DNA of 37,539 nucleotides from Sphingobacteriales bacterium TSM_CSM (GCA_002212725.1 MTCR01000049.1:1-37539); one strand, 5' to 3'. Shown: positions 24,312-32,996, counted from the first letter of the stretch. Translations and numbers: made by a program. Notes: generated from the letters alone by a model not told the origin.

Positions 24312-25979
24312 TTAGTTAACCGACCATGTAGCAGCCAGCCATTTCCAGTTAAGGAAGAAAAGTACCACAAAAGTTACTAAAAACAGCAGTGTAAGAACCA
24401 GCGTTCCGGGAGCTTCATACCCGCCTCGGTGTTTTCTTTCGGGCGCCAACGCCGAAATAGACAATTGCATATCTTCGGGACCATTTAGTTTAGGTCCGAA
24501 AAATACCGAAATAACAACAATTAAAATCCAGATTAAAGTGGCAATGAAGGCCAAGGTTCCGCCCAACATCATTAAGGTCCAGAAAAAGTCGGCGGCCGGG
24601 TTAAAATTATGGGTAAAGGCGCCGCCCGAAAAAGTGGCGTCCCAATGCCGGCGAGGAACCCCGAAAGCGCCCAGCACTATCATGGAAACCGATAACAGGG
24701 CAATGCCGGCAAAAAAGAGCCACGGCTGAATTTTTGCCAGCCCGAAACCTACAATTTTGCGCCTGAAAATGAGCGGTATAAGGTAATAGGTAATGCCCAT
24801 AAACGTAAGGGTGGTTCCAATTACCACAGTACCTTTAAAGTGTCCGGGTATTGCAAGGGTATTGTGAACAATAATATTGGTCTGTTCCATACCAAATATT
24901 ACGCCGGTAGTGCCGCCAATAAATCCGAAACCGATACAAGCCAGCACTATAGCTGAAAATGCAGGATTTCCCCACGGTGCTTTTGACAACCACTCAAACA
25001 AGCCTTTGTTGTATCCCCAGCGCCTTTGCGCCGATTCCATGGAAGACGGAACGGCAAAAGCATGTATTAAAGAAGCCAATACTGCCAGATACATGGCATA
25101 ACTGGTGTTCCACACACGCCATGCCGAACTGACTGCCGGGTCAACCAATACGTGGTGCGCCGAAGCAAGGCAAATAAACAAAATATACAAAACAAAGGCA
25201 AACCTCGAAATGCGTTCATTAATGGAGGTGCCGCCCAATACCAGAAAAGAGATAAGATACCAGATAGATACCATGGCAGCCACGTTTATCTGTTGCGAAG
25301 AGTGGCCTAATCCCCACCAAATCACCTTGTAAACAGCGGGGTCGAGGTTTTCTATTATTCCCAAAGACCATAAAAAGGTAGGAATATAAATGATAGCCCC
25401 CGAACTGAGTGTCATAACTGCAATAATGGCAGCGGCCGTAAGACCGTAGGTAAACAAGGGCAACGTATTGGTAACGGCTCCTTCGCGCCTGGCTATCATT
25501 AAGTTGCCAAAAAACAAGGCAACCCCCAACAATGCACCTACCGCAAAAAAGATGATACCCAAATAGTATAACGGGTGCGCCTTAAGCGGGGCATAGGAGG
25601 TCATCATTACGTCTGCCTTGCCCATTAACACCATTATATTGGTAAGCACAAACCCTGCTACCATAAGCAACAGCGAAACCCACCCAAGTCTTGGCGAGCA
25701 GAACCGGGAATTGAGCACTACCGTTGACCCGAAATACAACCCGGCAATTTCAAAAAACACTATCCAGAAAATAAGGGCGTTTATGCCATGAAAAGTGGTT
25801 AACCTGTAATACCATTCTGCCGGCAACAAATGAACCGGCTGGTATCGGGTAAATATGAGCAATATAGCTGCTATTACCGCTCCCAAAAGCGATATTACAG
25901 CCATAACCGCATTTAACCTGATGAATAGTTGCGAGCGAAGGTCAACCTTAAATCCTGTTATGTCACATGTTCTATACAT
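24312..25979 (-). CDS. Heme-copper oxidase subunit I with non-oxidase active site, putative NO reductase
   Basis: A 555-residue, 12- to 14-helix protein of the heme-copper superfamily. Ligand positions: His64 (low-spin heme, TTFHGINALIF), His226 (CuB, GLGHSSQQINV), His275-His276 (CuB, ASAHHVLVD) and His380 (high-spin heme, IPGHFKGTVV). Two positions depart from oxidases. Gln230 stands at His+4, where the cross-linked Tyr is expected, and Lys382 replaces the second His of H-x-H that ligates the low-spin heme. Loss of the Tyr is the mark of NO reductases derived from oxidases; an eNOR-like enzyme (2 NO + 2e- + 2H+ to N2O + H2O) fits. It starts 6 bp after subunit II. O2 reduction cannot be ruled out. 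Confidence 0.85.
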   Translation of the reverse strand: MYRTCDITGFKVDLRSQLFIRLNAVMAVISLLGAVIAAILLIFTRYQPVHLLPAEWYYRLTTFHGINALIFWIVFFEIAGLYFGSTVVLNSRFCSPRLGWVSLLLMVAGFVLTNIMVLMGKADVMMTSYAPLKAHPLYYLGIIFFAVGALLGVALFFGNLMIARREGAVTNTLPLFTYGLTAAAIIAVMTLSSGAIIYIPTFLWSLGIIENLDPAVYKVIWWGLGHSSQQINVAAMVSIWYLISFLVLGGTSINERISRFAFVLYILFICLASAHHVLVDPAVSSAWRVWNTSYAMYLAVLASLIHAFAVPSSMESAQRRWGYNKGLFEWLSKAPWGNPAFSAIVLACIGFGFIGGTTGVIFGMEQTNIIVHNTLAIPGHFKGTVVIGTTLTFMGITYYLIPLIFRRKIVGFGLAKIQPWLFFAGIALLSVSMIVLGAFGVPRRHWDATFSGGAFTHNFNPAADFFWTLMMLGGTLAFIATLIWILIVVISVFFGPKLNGPEDMQLSISALAPERKHRGGYEAPGTLVLTLLFLVTFVVLFFLNWKWLAATWSVN

Positions 25980-25985
25980 AGCAAA

Positions 25986-26930
25986 TTAGTTTTTTTGTGA
26001 TTTAATGAATGCCGTAAGCTGCTTAATTTCATCTTCGGTCACAGGCATGGTTGGCATAATGGTTTGCTCAAAGCCAACGGTAATATGTTTTTGCGGAGTA
26101 AGTATTGATGATTGGACATACGCTTCGTCAATCAACATTTCTTTTTCCTGCCCATTTTCTTTAACCTTTGCCGTGGTGTTCCACAAGCCTTTAAAAGATG
26201 GCGCCAACTGATTGGTGCCATCTAATTTATGGCAGGCATTGCAGCCTTTTAAGGCATATAACTGTTCGCCGGCTTTTACCATTTCTGCTTCTGCCATTTC
26301 GCCTGTTGTGGCAGCAGTTGTGGTATCGGTAACGGCGGTGGCTGTATTGGGTGCGCTTAGTTTGTCTTTGGTGTAGCCGTACTTTTCCAAATCGGCTTCA
26401 TTTTCAATTACCACAATTTTACCTATCATGGTGTGGTGTCCTATGCCGCAAAACTCGTTGCACAACACCTTGTACTCGCCCACGGCATTTGGCCGGAACC
26501 GAAGCACATAATCATAGCCCGGAAACACCATAAAATTCATATTTACAGGCTGCAAAGAAAAACCATGCAGCAAATCTGCCGATGAAAGGTGAATATTGTA
26601 CCATTCGTCTTTCTTTAAAATTAATACCGGTGACCAACGCCACATTTGAGCCAGCATAATAACGTCGCTGTTTGGTTCGGGCATAACCACAGGTATGCCG
26701 TTGTCGTTACCCCTCGAATTTTTTTTCACATAAGCTTCATACAACTTAATATACTCTGCCGGGCTGGTGCGGTAAGTTGTATTTGAGGGGTTTTGATTGC
26801 CGAAAACGTGCCAAAGTACCATCCAAACAAATAAGATAACACATAGTGCAAATGATATGGCTATCCACATTTTTTCGTCTTTCGACACTTTCTTTGAGTA
26901 CCAACCTTCAACAGGGGAAAGTAAACTCAT
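25986..26930 (-). CDS. Oxidase/NO reductase subunit II: CuA domain fused to cytochrome c
   Basis: A 314-residue protein with one membrane helix (about 22-43) and a CuA cupredoxin domain with all ligands: His122 (DLLHGFSL), Cys157, Glu159 and Cys161 (CNEFC), His165 and Met168. A Thr/Ala linker (about 195-215) leads to a C-terminal cytochrome c domain with Cys230-x2-Cys233-His234 (GCNACHKLDG) and a distal Met candidate in IMPTMPVTEDE. It accepts electrons on heme c, passes them to CuA and on to subunit I. A single N-terminal helix, instead of two, is typical of B-type oxidases. The intact CuA site shows that the enzyme is not a cNOR- or qNOR-type reductase. Confidence 0.92.
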   Translation of the reverse strand: MSLLSPVEGWYSKKVSKDEKMWIAISFALCVILFVWMVLWHVFGNQNPSNTTYRTSPAEYIKLYEAYVKKNSRGNDNGIPVVMPEPNSDVIMLAQMWRWSPVLILKKDEWYNIHLSSADLLHGFSLQPVNMNFMVFPGYDYVLRFRPNAVGEYKVLCNEFCGIGHHTMIGKIVVIENEADLEKYGYTKDKLSAPNTATAVTDTTTAATTGEMAEAEMVKAGEQLYALKGCNACHKLDGTNQLAPSFKGLWNTTAKVKENGQEKEMLIDEAYVQSSILTPQKHITVGFEQTIMPTMPVTEDEIKQLTAFIKSQKN

Positions 26931-26955
26931 AATGCATAGGTTTAAAGTGAAATAT

Positions 26956-27183
26956 TTATTTTAAAATTTGCTGTTTCAGGGCTTCGGGTATGGGAGATAC
27001 ATTGGATATTTCCATAATTCCCCAAATGAGGTAAAACACAGCATAAATTGTTACCCCTAAAAACATCAGCAACATGTAGTCATCCATTATCATTTGGCCA
27101 AATGACATGGTTTTGTTTTCCGCCCCTTCACCTAAACCCGATTCGGGCAGATTCGCCTCCTGATTTTTTTCCAGTTCGTCCAT
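26956..27183 (-). CDS. Small single-helix subunit of the oxidase-like complex
   Basis: A 75-residue protein with an acidic, soluble N-terminus (about 1-30), one transmembrane helix (about 37-57, MLLMFLGVTIYAVFYLIWGI) and a short tail. It is the first gene of the cluster, 25 bp before subunit II, so it is probably an accessory subunit of the complex. The sequence matches no subunit that I can name. The leader and operator region lie directly upstream. Confidence 0.65.
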   Translation of the reverse strand: MDELEKNQEANLPESGLGEGAENKTMSFGQMIMDDYMLLMFLGVTIYAVFYLIWGIMEISNVSPIPEALKQQILK

Positions 27184-27244
27184 AATGTTAAAGATTTGAA
27201 TTATTGAAAAATGCGTTAAATATACCTTACCACTCTTGCCTGTT

Positions 27245-27252
27245 CAAATGTA
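27245..27252 (-). promoter_or_regulatory. -7 box of the redox cluster
   Basis: Minus-strand TACATTTG, an exact TAnnTTTG match, about 62 bp before the first gene. No -33 TTTG lies at the usual distance; that place is taken by the palindrome at 27273-27290. Absence of a -33 box is typical of activator-dependent promoters. Confidence 0.55.
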
Positions 27253-27272
27253 GCTATACAAGACACCGGTTT

Positions 27273-27290
27273 TTATGATTTAAATCATAA
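27273..27290. promoter_or_regulatory. FNR/DNR-type palindromic operator
   Basis: TTATGATTTAAATCATAA is a perfect 18-bp palindrome containing TGAT-N4-ATCA, the core of FNR, DNR and NnrR sites (TTGAT-N4-ATCAA). Its centre (27281.5) is about 33 bp upstream of the centre of the -7 box, hence near -40 from the inferred transcription start. That is the class II activator position of the CRP/FNR family. The site supports induction of the redox cluster by low oxygen or nitric oxide; the regulator itself is not in the window. Confidence 0.65.
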
Positions 27291-27342
27291 TACGCCCGTT
27301 TTTCTGCCGAAAACGGTAAAAAAGGTGCCAATGCGCACGAAA

Positions 27343-27365
27343 CTTACAGGCAACCGGCCTGTAAG
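27343..27365. repeat. 8-bp inverted repeat
   Basis: CTTACAGG at 27343-27350 and CCTGTAAG at 27358-27365 form a perfect stem with a 7-base loop. No T-run follows on either strand. It may be an additional protein-binding site, or part of the end of the RidA transcript. Confidence 0.35.
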
Positions 27366-27563
27366 GGCCAAGTTGGCAATGTTGGATTAACCGCAATAAG
27401 GTAACTATGAATTAATACTGCAACTTTTCGCTGCCGGAAAACACACACACGGATACACCGGCACGCAGAAATGCATACCGGTATAACCTCTCTTACAGCG
27501 TTTTACTGCTATTCATGCGCAAACACTGTAATGTTGCCCGCATAATATCTGATGTTTGTGCCG

Positions 27564-27956
27564 CTATTCATGGGCTATGATGGCCTCTGCCTCAATTTCT
27601 ACCAGCAAACCCGGGCTAATAAGTCCCGATACTTCAACCATAGTTGCTGCCGGCTTTATAGTGCCCAAAAACAGTGCATGTGCCTTACCAACTGCTTGCC
27701 AGTTTTGCGCAATGTTTACCACGTACATGCGCGTGGCCACTACATCTTGCAGGGTTGCACCTGCCTGTAACAATGCTTTTTCAATTTTTTGAAATATAAA
27801 CACTGCCTGCTCGTATGCATCACCTTCAAATTGTACCATTCCGCCATTGGTAGCGGTGGTGCCCGATACTCTGACCATATTCCCTACCCTTACCGCTCTG
27901 GAATACCCCACCAAATCTTCCCAAACTGCGCCTGAACCAATGTTTGTTCTCTTCAT
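27564..27956 (-). CDS. RidA/YjgF-family protein without the deaminase Arg
   Basis: A 130-residue cytoplasmic protein of the RidA (YjgF/YER057c/UK114) fold, normally a trimer. Family features are VGNMVRVSGTTA, the middle TRMYVVN and the C-terminal PAATMVEVSGLISPGLLVEI. In RidA proper, an Arg in P-A-R-S-C-V-E-V handles reactive enamines; here that place is Ala104, as in several other Rid subfamilies. It is therefore unlikely to be a classical 2-iminobutanoate deaminase, and its substrate is unknown. A -7 box lies 24 bp upstream. Confidence 0.88.
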   Translation of the reverse strand: MKRTNIGSGAVWEDLVGYSRAVRVGNMVRVSGTTATNGGMVQFEGDAYEQAVFIFQKIEKALLQAGATLQDVVATRMYVVNIAQNWQAVGKAHALFLGTIKPAATMVEVSGLISPGLLVEIEAEAIIAHE

Positions 27957-27979
27957 GGTAGCTGCTGTTTACTTCGGGG

Positions 27980-27987
27980 CAAATATA
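27980..27987 (-). promoter_or_regulatory. -7 box of the RidA-family gene
   Basis: Minus-strand TATATTTG matches TAnnTTTG, 24 bp before the ATG at 27956. Possible TTTG words further upstream (28002-28005, 28016-28019) are not at ideal spacing. Confidence 0.45.
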
Positions 27988-28222
27988 CCATTAATTTCAC
28001 CCAAATATGCCTGCGCAAAGCCCCATAGCAGTTGTGCAGCTATTTTGCCTTGTAAAATCAGGCGGGCAAAGGGTATTTGCCTCACAAGTAAATGCCTGAA
28101 CTGTAACTTGCAATCGTTTTTCTGTTTACTAATTGCAGGTTTATGGGTGCAATTCTGAAACATTGACTATATTTCACACAAAAATAAAAGCCCGATACAT
28201 TTACCACACCAACCAATACACC

Positions 28223-29908
28223 ATGAACTGGAAAGACCTTAACCGGACAAAACCCATTAACCGGGTTCTGGAAGAATTTAATGCCGGCGGCGGCGATGCC
28301 GTTGACGGACACGGACAACTTAAACGCCACCTTACCCTGACCGACCTTACCGCCTTTGGCATTGCCGCCATTATAGGAGCAGGTATTTTTGCCGGCGTGG
28401 GAAAGGCCTCTTTTAACGGCGGGCCGGCGGTTTCGCTACTCTATATTTTTACCGCCATTGCCTGCGCTTTTTCTGCCCTGTCTTATGCCGAGTTTGCCTC
28501 TCGCGTACCCGTGGCGGGCAGCGCCTATACCTATGCCTACACCTCTTTCGGAGAGTTGGTTGCCTGGATTATTGGCTGGGACCTGCTGCTGGAATACGGC
28601 ATTGGCAATATTGCCGTGGCCATTTCATGGTCCGATTATTTTACCACCCTCCTCAAAGGGTTTAACATTCACCTGCCCGAATACCTGACCATGGACGGCC
28701 TCACCGCCTGGCGGGCTTTTAATGCCGGCGATACCGCTTCGGAGGCTTATGCGGCCTGGGTTAATGCACCAAGAATTTTCGGGCTGCCACTCATTGCCGA
28801 TTTTCCTGCACTCATGATTGTATTTATCATTACTATTCTGTGCTATATCGGCATACGCGAATCGCGCACGGCCAGCAACCTTATGGTGTTGCTTAAACTG
28901 GGGGTAATTGTAATGGTTATTTTAATTGGTATATTTTACGTTAACCCGGCCAACTGGGTTCCGTTTGCACCCAACGGGTTTAGCGGGGTAATGAAAGGGG
29001 TGGCGGCAGTGTTTTTTGCCTACATCGGGTTTGATGCCATTTCTACCACCGCCGAGGAATGCAAAAACCCGCAGCGCGATTTACCCAAAAGCATGATTTA
29101 TTCGCTCATTATCTGCACCGTTTTGTATGTGCTGATTGCGTTTGTGCTTACAGGCATGGTCAGCTATACCGAACTGAACGTGGGCGACCCGCTGGCGCAT
29201 GTTTTTTCAAAACTGGGCATGAACTGGATTAGCGGTATCATTGCCTTTAGCGCCATTATTGCAACGGCAAGCGTATTACTGGTGTTTCAGCTTGGACAAC
29301 CCCGAATTTGGATGAATATGAGTCGCGACGGGCTGCTGCCGCCGGTTTTTTCGCGTATTCACCCGCGCTTTGGCACCCCGTCTTTTTCTACGGTTGTAAC
29401 CGGTTTTTTGGTAGCCATTCCGGCCCTTTTTATGAACCTTACCGAAGTTACCGACCTTACCAGCATTGGAACCCTGTTTGCTTTTGTGCTGGTAAACGGC
29501 GGCGTGCTGGTGCTGGAGGGCAAAGGTTATGCCTACGGCAAGTTTAAAGTGCCCTATATAAACGGAAAATTTATTATACCCGTTATTGTCGGTTCGCTGT
29601 TTCTAGGTTTAAGCTGGTTTTTCCCCGATGTGGTAAGGGGCTTCCTGACCGATTCGGCATCGGGTTGGGATAAACTTAAACACCTGCTGCCCTATTGGCT
29701 TTTTATGGCAGTTGCCATTGCACTTGCCATACAGGCATTCAGGCATAACCTGTCGTTATTGCCGGCGCTGGGGCTGCTAACTTGCTTCTACCTTATGACC
29801 GAACTTGGCTGGACCAACTGGATGCGTTTTATTATCTGGCTGCTGATTGGCCTGATTATTTACTTCGGATACAGTTATCATAACAGCAAACTCCGTAAAG
29901 CACATTAA
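28223..29908 (+). CDS. APC-family amino acid permease (cationic amino acid transporter-like)
   Basis: A 561-residue inner-membrane protein with 12 or more helices. The first helix has the APC substrate-binding motif IGAGIFAGVG (residues 51-60), and the region FAYIGFDAISTTAEECKNPQ is the conserved cytoplasmic loop and helix of the family. The wording resembles the CAT/YfnA branch, which takes up amino acids with protons; the specific substrate is unknown. The ATG at 28223 is chosen because the protein then begins like relatives (a short soluble tail, then RHLTLTDLTAFGI); the frame continues upstream to 28133. It converges on the glutathione peroxidase gene with 18 bp between them. Confidence 0.88.
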   Translation: MNWKDLNRTKPINRVLEEFNAGGGDAVDGHGQLKRHLTLTDLTAFGIAAIIGAGIFAGVGKASFNGGPAVSLLYIFTAIACAFSALSYAEFASRVPVAGSAYTYAYTSFGELVAWIIGWDLLLEYGIGNIAVAISWSDYFTTLLKGFNIHLPEYLTMDGLTAWRAFNAGDTASEAYAAWVNAPRIFGLPLIADFPALMIVFIITILCYIGIRESRTASNLMVLLKLGVIVMVILIGIFYVNPANWVPFAPNGFSGVMKGVAAVFFAYIGFDAISTTAEECKNPQRDLPKSMIYSLIICTVLYVLIAFVLTGMVSYTELNVGDPLAHVFSKLGMNWISGIIAFSAIIATASVLLVFQLGQPRIWMNMSRDGLLPPVFSRIHPRFGTPSFSTVVTGFLVAIPALFMNLTEVTDLTSIGTLFAFVLVNGGVLVLEGKGYAYGKFKVPYINGKFIIPVIVGSLFLGLSWFFPDVVRGFLTDSASGWDKLKHLLPYWLFMAVAIALAIQAFRHNLSLLPALGLLTCFYLMTELGWTNWMRFIIWLLIGLIIYFGYSYHNSKLRKAH

Positions 29909-29926
29909 CAACCCCCAATGAATGGG

Positions 29927-30433
29927 TTACTGCTCGGTCAGCAGTTTTTCAACTGCCCTTTTTACCCGGCCCGATGTTGGTGAGGTAATGGTATAAAAAT
30001 AATCTACCACCTCGCCCTTTCTGTTAATGAGGTACTTATGAAAATTCCACTTCGGGGTAGAATTAACCCGTCCGTTTTCGCTTTTGTCCGATAAAAAGCG
30101 AAACAGCGGCGCTGTTTGGCTGCCCTTTACATGCATTTTGCCAAATACCGGAAAGGTAACACCGTAATTTCGCTGACAAAATTGACCTATTTTTTCACCT
30201 TCAAGGGGTTCCTGTTCGCCAAAATCGTTTGATGGGAACGCTAATACGGTAAAACCCTTATCTTTGTATGTTTCGTACAATTGCTCCAACTGGGCTAACT
30301 GAGGCGTATAGCCGCAGGCAGTGGCTGTATTGACCAGCAATATTACTTTATCGGAATAATCGGCTAAGGAAACTTTTTTACCCGTTAAATCCTCCACTTC
30401 AAAACGGTAAATGTTTTTTTCGTTCATAACCAT
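29927..30433 (-). CDS. Glutathione peroxidase-family thiol peroxidase
   Basis: A 168-residue cytoplasmic peroxidase that reduces hydroperoxides. The catalytic set is complete: Cys40 (NTATACGYTPQ, Cys instead of selenocysteine), Gln74 (DFGEQEP), Trp129 and Asn130 (PKWNF). A second Cys86 in GQFCQRNYGVTFP is at the place of the resolving Cys of thioredoxin-dependent members, so thioredoxin rather than glutathione is the likely reductant. The ATG at 30433 was used; an internal ATG two codons later is equally possible. Confidence 0.92.
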   Translation of the reverse strand: MVMNEKNIYRFEVEDLTGKKVSLADYSDKVILLVNTATACGYTPQLAQLEQLYETYKDKGFTVLAFPSNDFGEQEPLEGEKIGQFCQRNYGVTFPVFGKMHVKGSQTAPLFRFLSDKSENGRVNSTPKWNFHKYLINRKGEVVDYFYTITSPTSGRVKRAVEKLLTEQ

Positions 30434-30497
30434 TAGTTCAGGCAGTTTTTTTTTACCCTTTGTATAACCAACTGCGCTGTTGATTGTTCATACTTTT

Positions 30498-30505
30498 ACT
30501 TTTGC
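30498..30505 (+). promoter_or_regulatory. -7 box of the M14 peptidase gene
   Basis: TACTTTTG, an exact TAnnTTTG match, 28 bp before the ATG at 30534. No TTTG lies at a good -33 distance. Confidence 0.45.
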
Positions 30506-30533
30506 CATCTGTATTTTTACCAATTTTTAACTC

Positions 30534-32996
30534 ATGAAAAATATTGCCTTTTATTGCTTGCTTTTGTTTTGCTTGCTGTTTGCCGCCCCTGCCCTGCAGG
30601 CACAGCAGGAATTGTACAGCAGGGTAAAAATTTTTACCGGAAACGACGGTATGGCTTTGTTGGCAGGTTTGGGGCTGCCGGTTGACCATTGCGACTATAA
30701 ACAAGGCGCATATCTGGTAGGCGAATTTTCCGAATCGGAACTGAAACTCGTAGAAGCATCGGGCTTTATATATGAAGTGTTGCAACCCGATATGGCAGAG
30801 TTCTACCGTCGCCGGAACGAAAAACCTGTTCAAACCCCCGAAAAATCGGCCGAAGTACAAGGAATGTGTCAACCGGTGTTATCTAACTTTCCAACCCCGA
30901 CACATTTTCAACTGGGCAGCATGGGCGGCTTTTTTACCTATACCGAAATGCTGGCTCACCTCGACACCATGCACTCCCTTTTTAGCGGCCTTATTTCTGC
31001 CATACAACCTATAGAGGGCTTTGCCACCCAAGAGGGTAACCCGGTTTATTGGGTAAAAATATCGGATAACCCACAAACCGATGAACCCGGAGAACCGCAA
31101 ATTCTGCTCACCGCCCTGCACCACGCCCGCGAACCGGCCTCGCTTTCGCAAATGATTTTTTTAATGTACTACCTGCTTGAAAACTACGAAACCGACCCTA
31201 ACATTGCCTACCTTATTGACAACTCCGAAATTTACATTGTACCTTGCCTGAACCCCGACGGCTACCAATGGAATGAGTTTACCAATCCCGACGGCGGAGG
31301 CATGTGGCGCAAAAACCGCCGCGATAATACAGACGGAACTTATGGCGTTGACCTGAACCGTAACTACGGTTTTTTATGGGGGTATGACGATAACGGCTCA
31401 TCGCCCAATACCAACAGCAGCACCTACCGCGGTACCAGCGCCTTTTCGGAACCCGAAACGCAGGCGGTAAAAATGTTTTGCGAAACAAAACAATTTCAAA
31501 TTGCCCTCAACTATCATAGTTCGGGCAACCTGCTTATTTACCCCTGGGGCTATGTGCCTTCCTTTCAAACCCCCGACTCTACCCTTTTCAGGGCTTACGC
31601 CCGCGAAATGACCAGAGAAAATAACTTTGTATGGGGAACGGGAAACGAAACCGTAGGCTACCTTACCAACGGCGTTTCGGACGATTGGATGTATGGAGAA
31701 CAGGAAACCAAAAGCAAAATTTTTTCCTTTACGCCGGAAATTGGCCGCCGTTTTGAAGATGGTTTTTGGCCAAGTACCCAGCGCATTATCCCCATTTGTC
31801 AAAGTACCATGTGGCAAAACTTGAGTGCCATCAGGTTTTTGCACAACTATGGCTTGCTTGCCGAAACCAACGGGCAATACCTCAACACCACCGATACGGT
31901 TATTCATTTTACCCTTAACCGCATAGGGCTGCAAGATGGCGGCACTTTTACCGTTTCTCTGGTGCCGCAAAGCAGCAATATTGTGGCCGCAGGTGAACAG
32001 GTTGTGGTTTCGGGGCTTGAATTGGAACAAATCTATACCGGGCAAATTGGCATTACCCTGTCAGATACTATTGCGCAGGGCAGCCCAGTTAGCTTTAAAC
32101 TGCTGCTCAACAACGGGCAGGGGTTAATATTAGAGCAAAATATTACAAAACACTTTGGCACACCCGTTATTGCCTATGCCAACCAATGTACCGATTTGAA
32201 CTCCTGGCAAACATCAGACAACGCCAATTGGGGACTTACCGGCCTCGATTATGTGTCGGAAAGCACCAGTATGACCGACTCGCCCGATGGCAACTATCTG
32301 TCTGACGACCTGAACACCCTTACCCTTACCGACACCATTGACCTTACCCAATGCAGTTTTGCCGAGTTGCGGTTCTGGGCCAAATGGGCTATTGAACCCT
32401 CTTACGACATGGTGCAAATGCAAGCTGTTGACTTGGCCAGCGGTACCATTACCCCGCTTTGCGGAAAATACACACACATGGGAACTCCCAACCAATTTAA
32501 TGGTGAACCTGTTTACGATGGCATTCAACCCGATTGGGTGGAAGAGGTAATTGACCTGTCAGATTTTGCCGGCGCTTTACTTCAACTAAGGCTGGTACTT
32601 GTATCTGATAACGCTGTGGAATATGACGGCTTCTATTTTGATGACCTGGTGGTGGAAAAACTTCCGGTTGCTGCCGAACCCGCAACTGCAGCGCCTGCTA
32701 TGGCCGCCGCACACGGCGGTTTAATGCTGCTGCCTTGTGTGCCCAACCCCACTACCACCCAAACCAATATTTATGTTGTTCAGCCGCAGCAAGCGCCCAC
32801 CCCGGCCGAACTGGTGATTACCAACCCCGCCGGTATTGTAGTACTGCGTCAACCCATAGCTCCTTTGCCCGGAAAAAACTGCCTGCAAATTAATACCCAA
32901 TACTGGAGCAGCGGTTTGTATTTCTACTATGTGCAAAACAGTACAGGTAAAACCCCGGCACGTAAAATGATGGTAGTAAACCAAGGTAATGACTAA
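30534..32996 (+). CDS. Secreted M14 zinc carboxypeptidase with T9SS sorting domain
   Basis: An 820-residue exported metallopeptidase. A signal peptide (1-23, ending LQAQ) precedes a propeptide-like region, then the M14 domain at about 125-435. The zinc ligands are His197 and Glu200 (HHARE) and His328 (NYHSS), the substrate-binding segment is GVDLNRNYGFLWG, and the catalytic Glu402 lies in TPEIG. About 440-560 is a beta-rich linker, 560-700 a jelly-roll-type domain (DLNSWQTSDN, LRFWAKW, YFDDLVVE), and about 730-820 a Por/T9SS type A-like tail (CVPNPTTTQTNIY, GLYFYYVQN). It should cross the outer membrane through T9SS and trim peptides outside the cell. A strong terminator follows. Confidence 0.92.
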   Translation: MKNIAFYCLLLFCLLFAAPALQAQQELYSRVKIFTGNDGMALLAGLGLPVDHCDYKQGAYLVGEFSESELKLVEASGFIYEVLQPDMAEFYRRRNEKPVQTPEKSAEVQGMCQPVLSNFPTPTHFQLGSMGGFFTYTEMLAHLDTMHSLFSGLISAIQPIEGFATQEGNPVYWVKISDNPQTDEPGEPQILLTALHHAREPASLSQMIFLMYYLLENYETDPNIAYLIDNSEIYIVPCLNPDGYQWNEFTNPDGGGMWRKNRRDNTDGTYGVDLNRNYGFLWGYDDNGSSPNTNSSTYRGTSAFSEPETQAVKMFCETKQFQIALNYHSSGNLLIYPWGYVPSFQTPDSTLFRAYAREMTRENNFVWGTGNETVGYLTNGVSDDWMYGEQETKSKIFSFTPEIGRRFEDGFWPSTQRIIPICQSTMWQNLSAIRFLHNYGLLAETNGQYLNTTDTVIHFTLNRIGLQDGGTFTVSLVPQSSNIVAAGEQVVVSGLELEQIYTGQIGITLSDTIAQGSPVSFKLLLNNGQGLILEQNITKHFGTPVIAYANQCTDLNSWQTSDNANWGLTGLDYVSESTSMTDSPDGNYLSDDLNTLTLTDTIDLTQCSFAELRFWAKWAIEPSYDMVQMQAVDLASGTITPLCGKYTHMGTPNQFNGEPVYDGIQPDWVEEVIDLSDFAGALLQLRLVLVSDNAVEYDGFYFDDLVVEKLPVAAEPATAAPAMAAAHGGLMLLPCVPNPTTTQTNIYVVQPQQAPTPAELVITNPAGIVVLRQPIAPLPGKNCLQINTQYWSSGLYFYYVQNSTGKTPARKMMVVNQGND

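Larger units (their letters stand above)
27184..27563. other. Regulatory intergenic region of the redox cluster
   Basis: A 380-bp gap with no gene. It holds the -7 box at 27245-27252 and the palindrome at 27273-27290 for the minus-strand cluster, plus an 8-bp hairpin (27343-27365). The rest (27366-27563), towards the RidA gene stop, shows repeated short inverted words but no clear terminator or gene. Confidence 0.6.

Noticed and set aside
24312..25979. cNOR/qNOR-type nitric oxide reductase (NorB)
   Set aside because: Subunit II has a full CuA site and subunit I resembles B-type oxidases; NorB partners are cytochrome c or quinol proteins without CuA.
24312..26930. Ordinary ba3-type cytochrome c oxidase
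   Set aside because: Active-site Tyr and a low-spin heme His are replaced in subunit I; kept only as an alternative.
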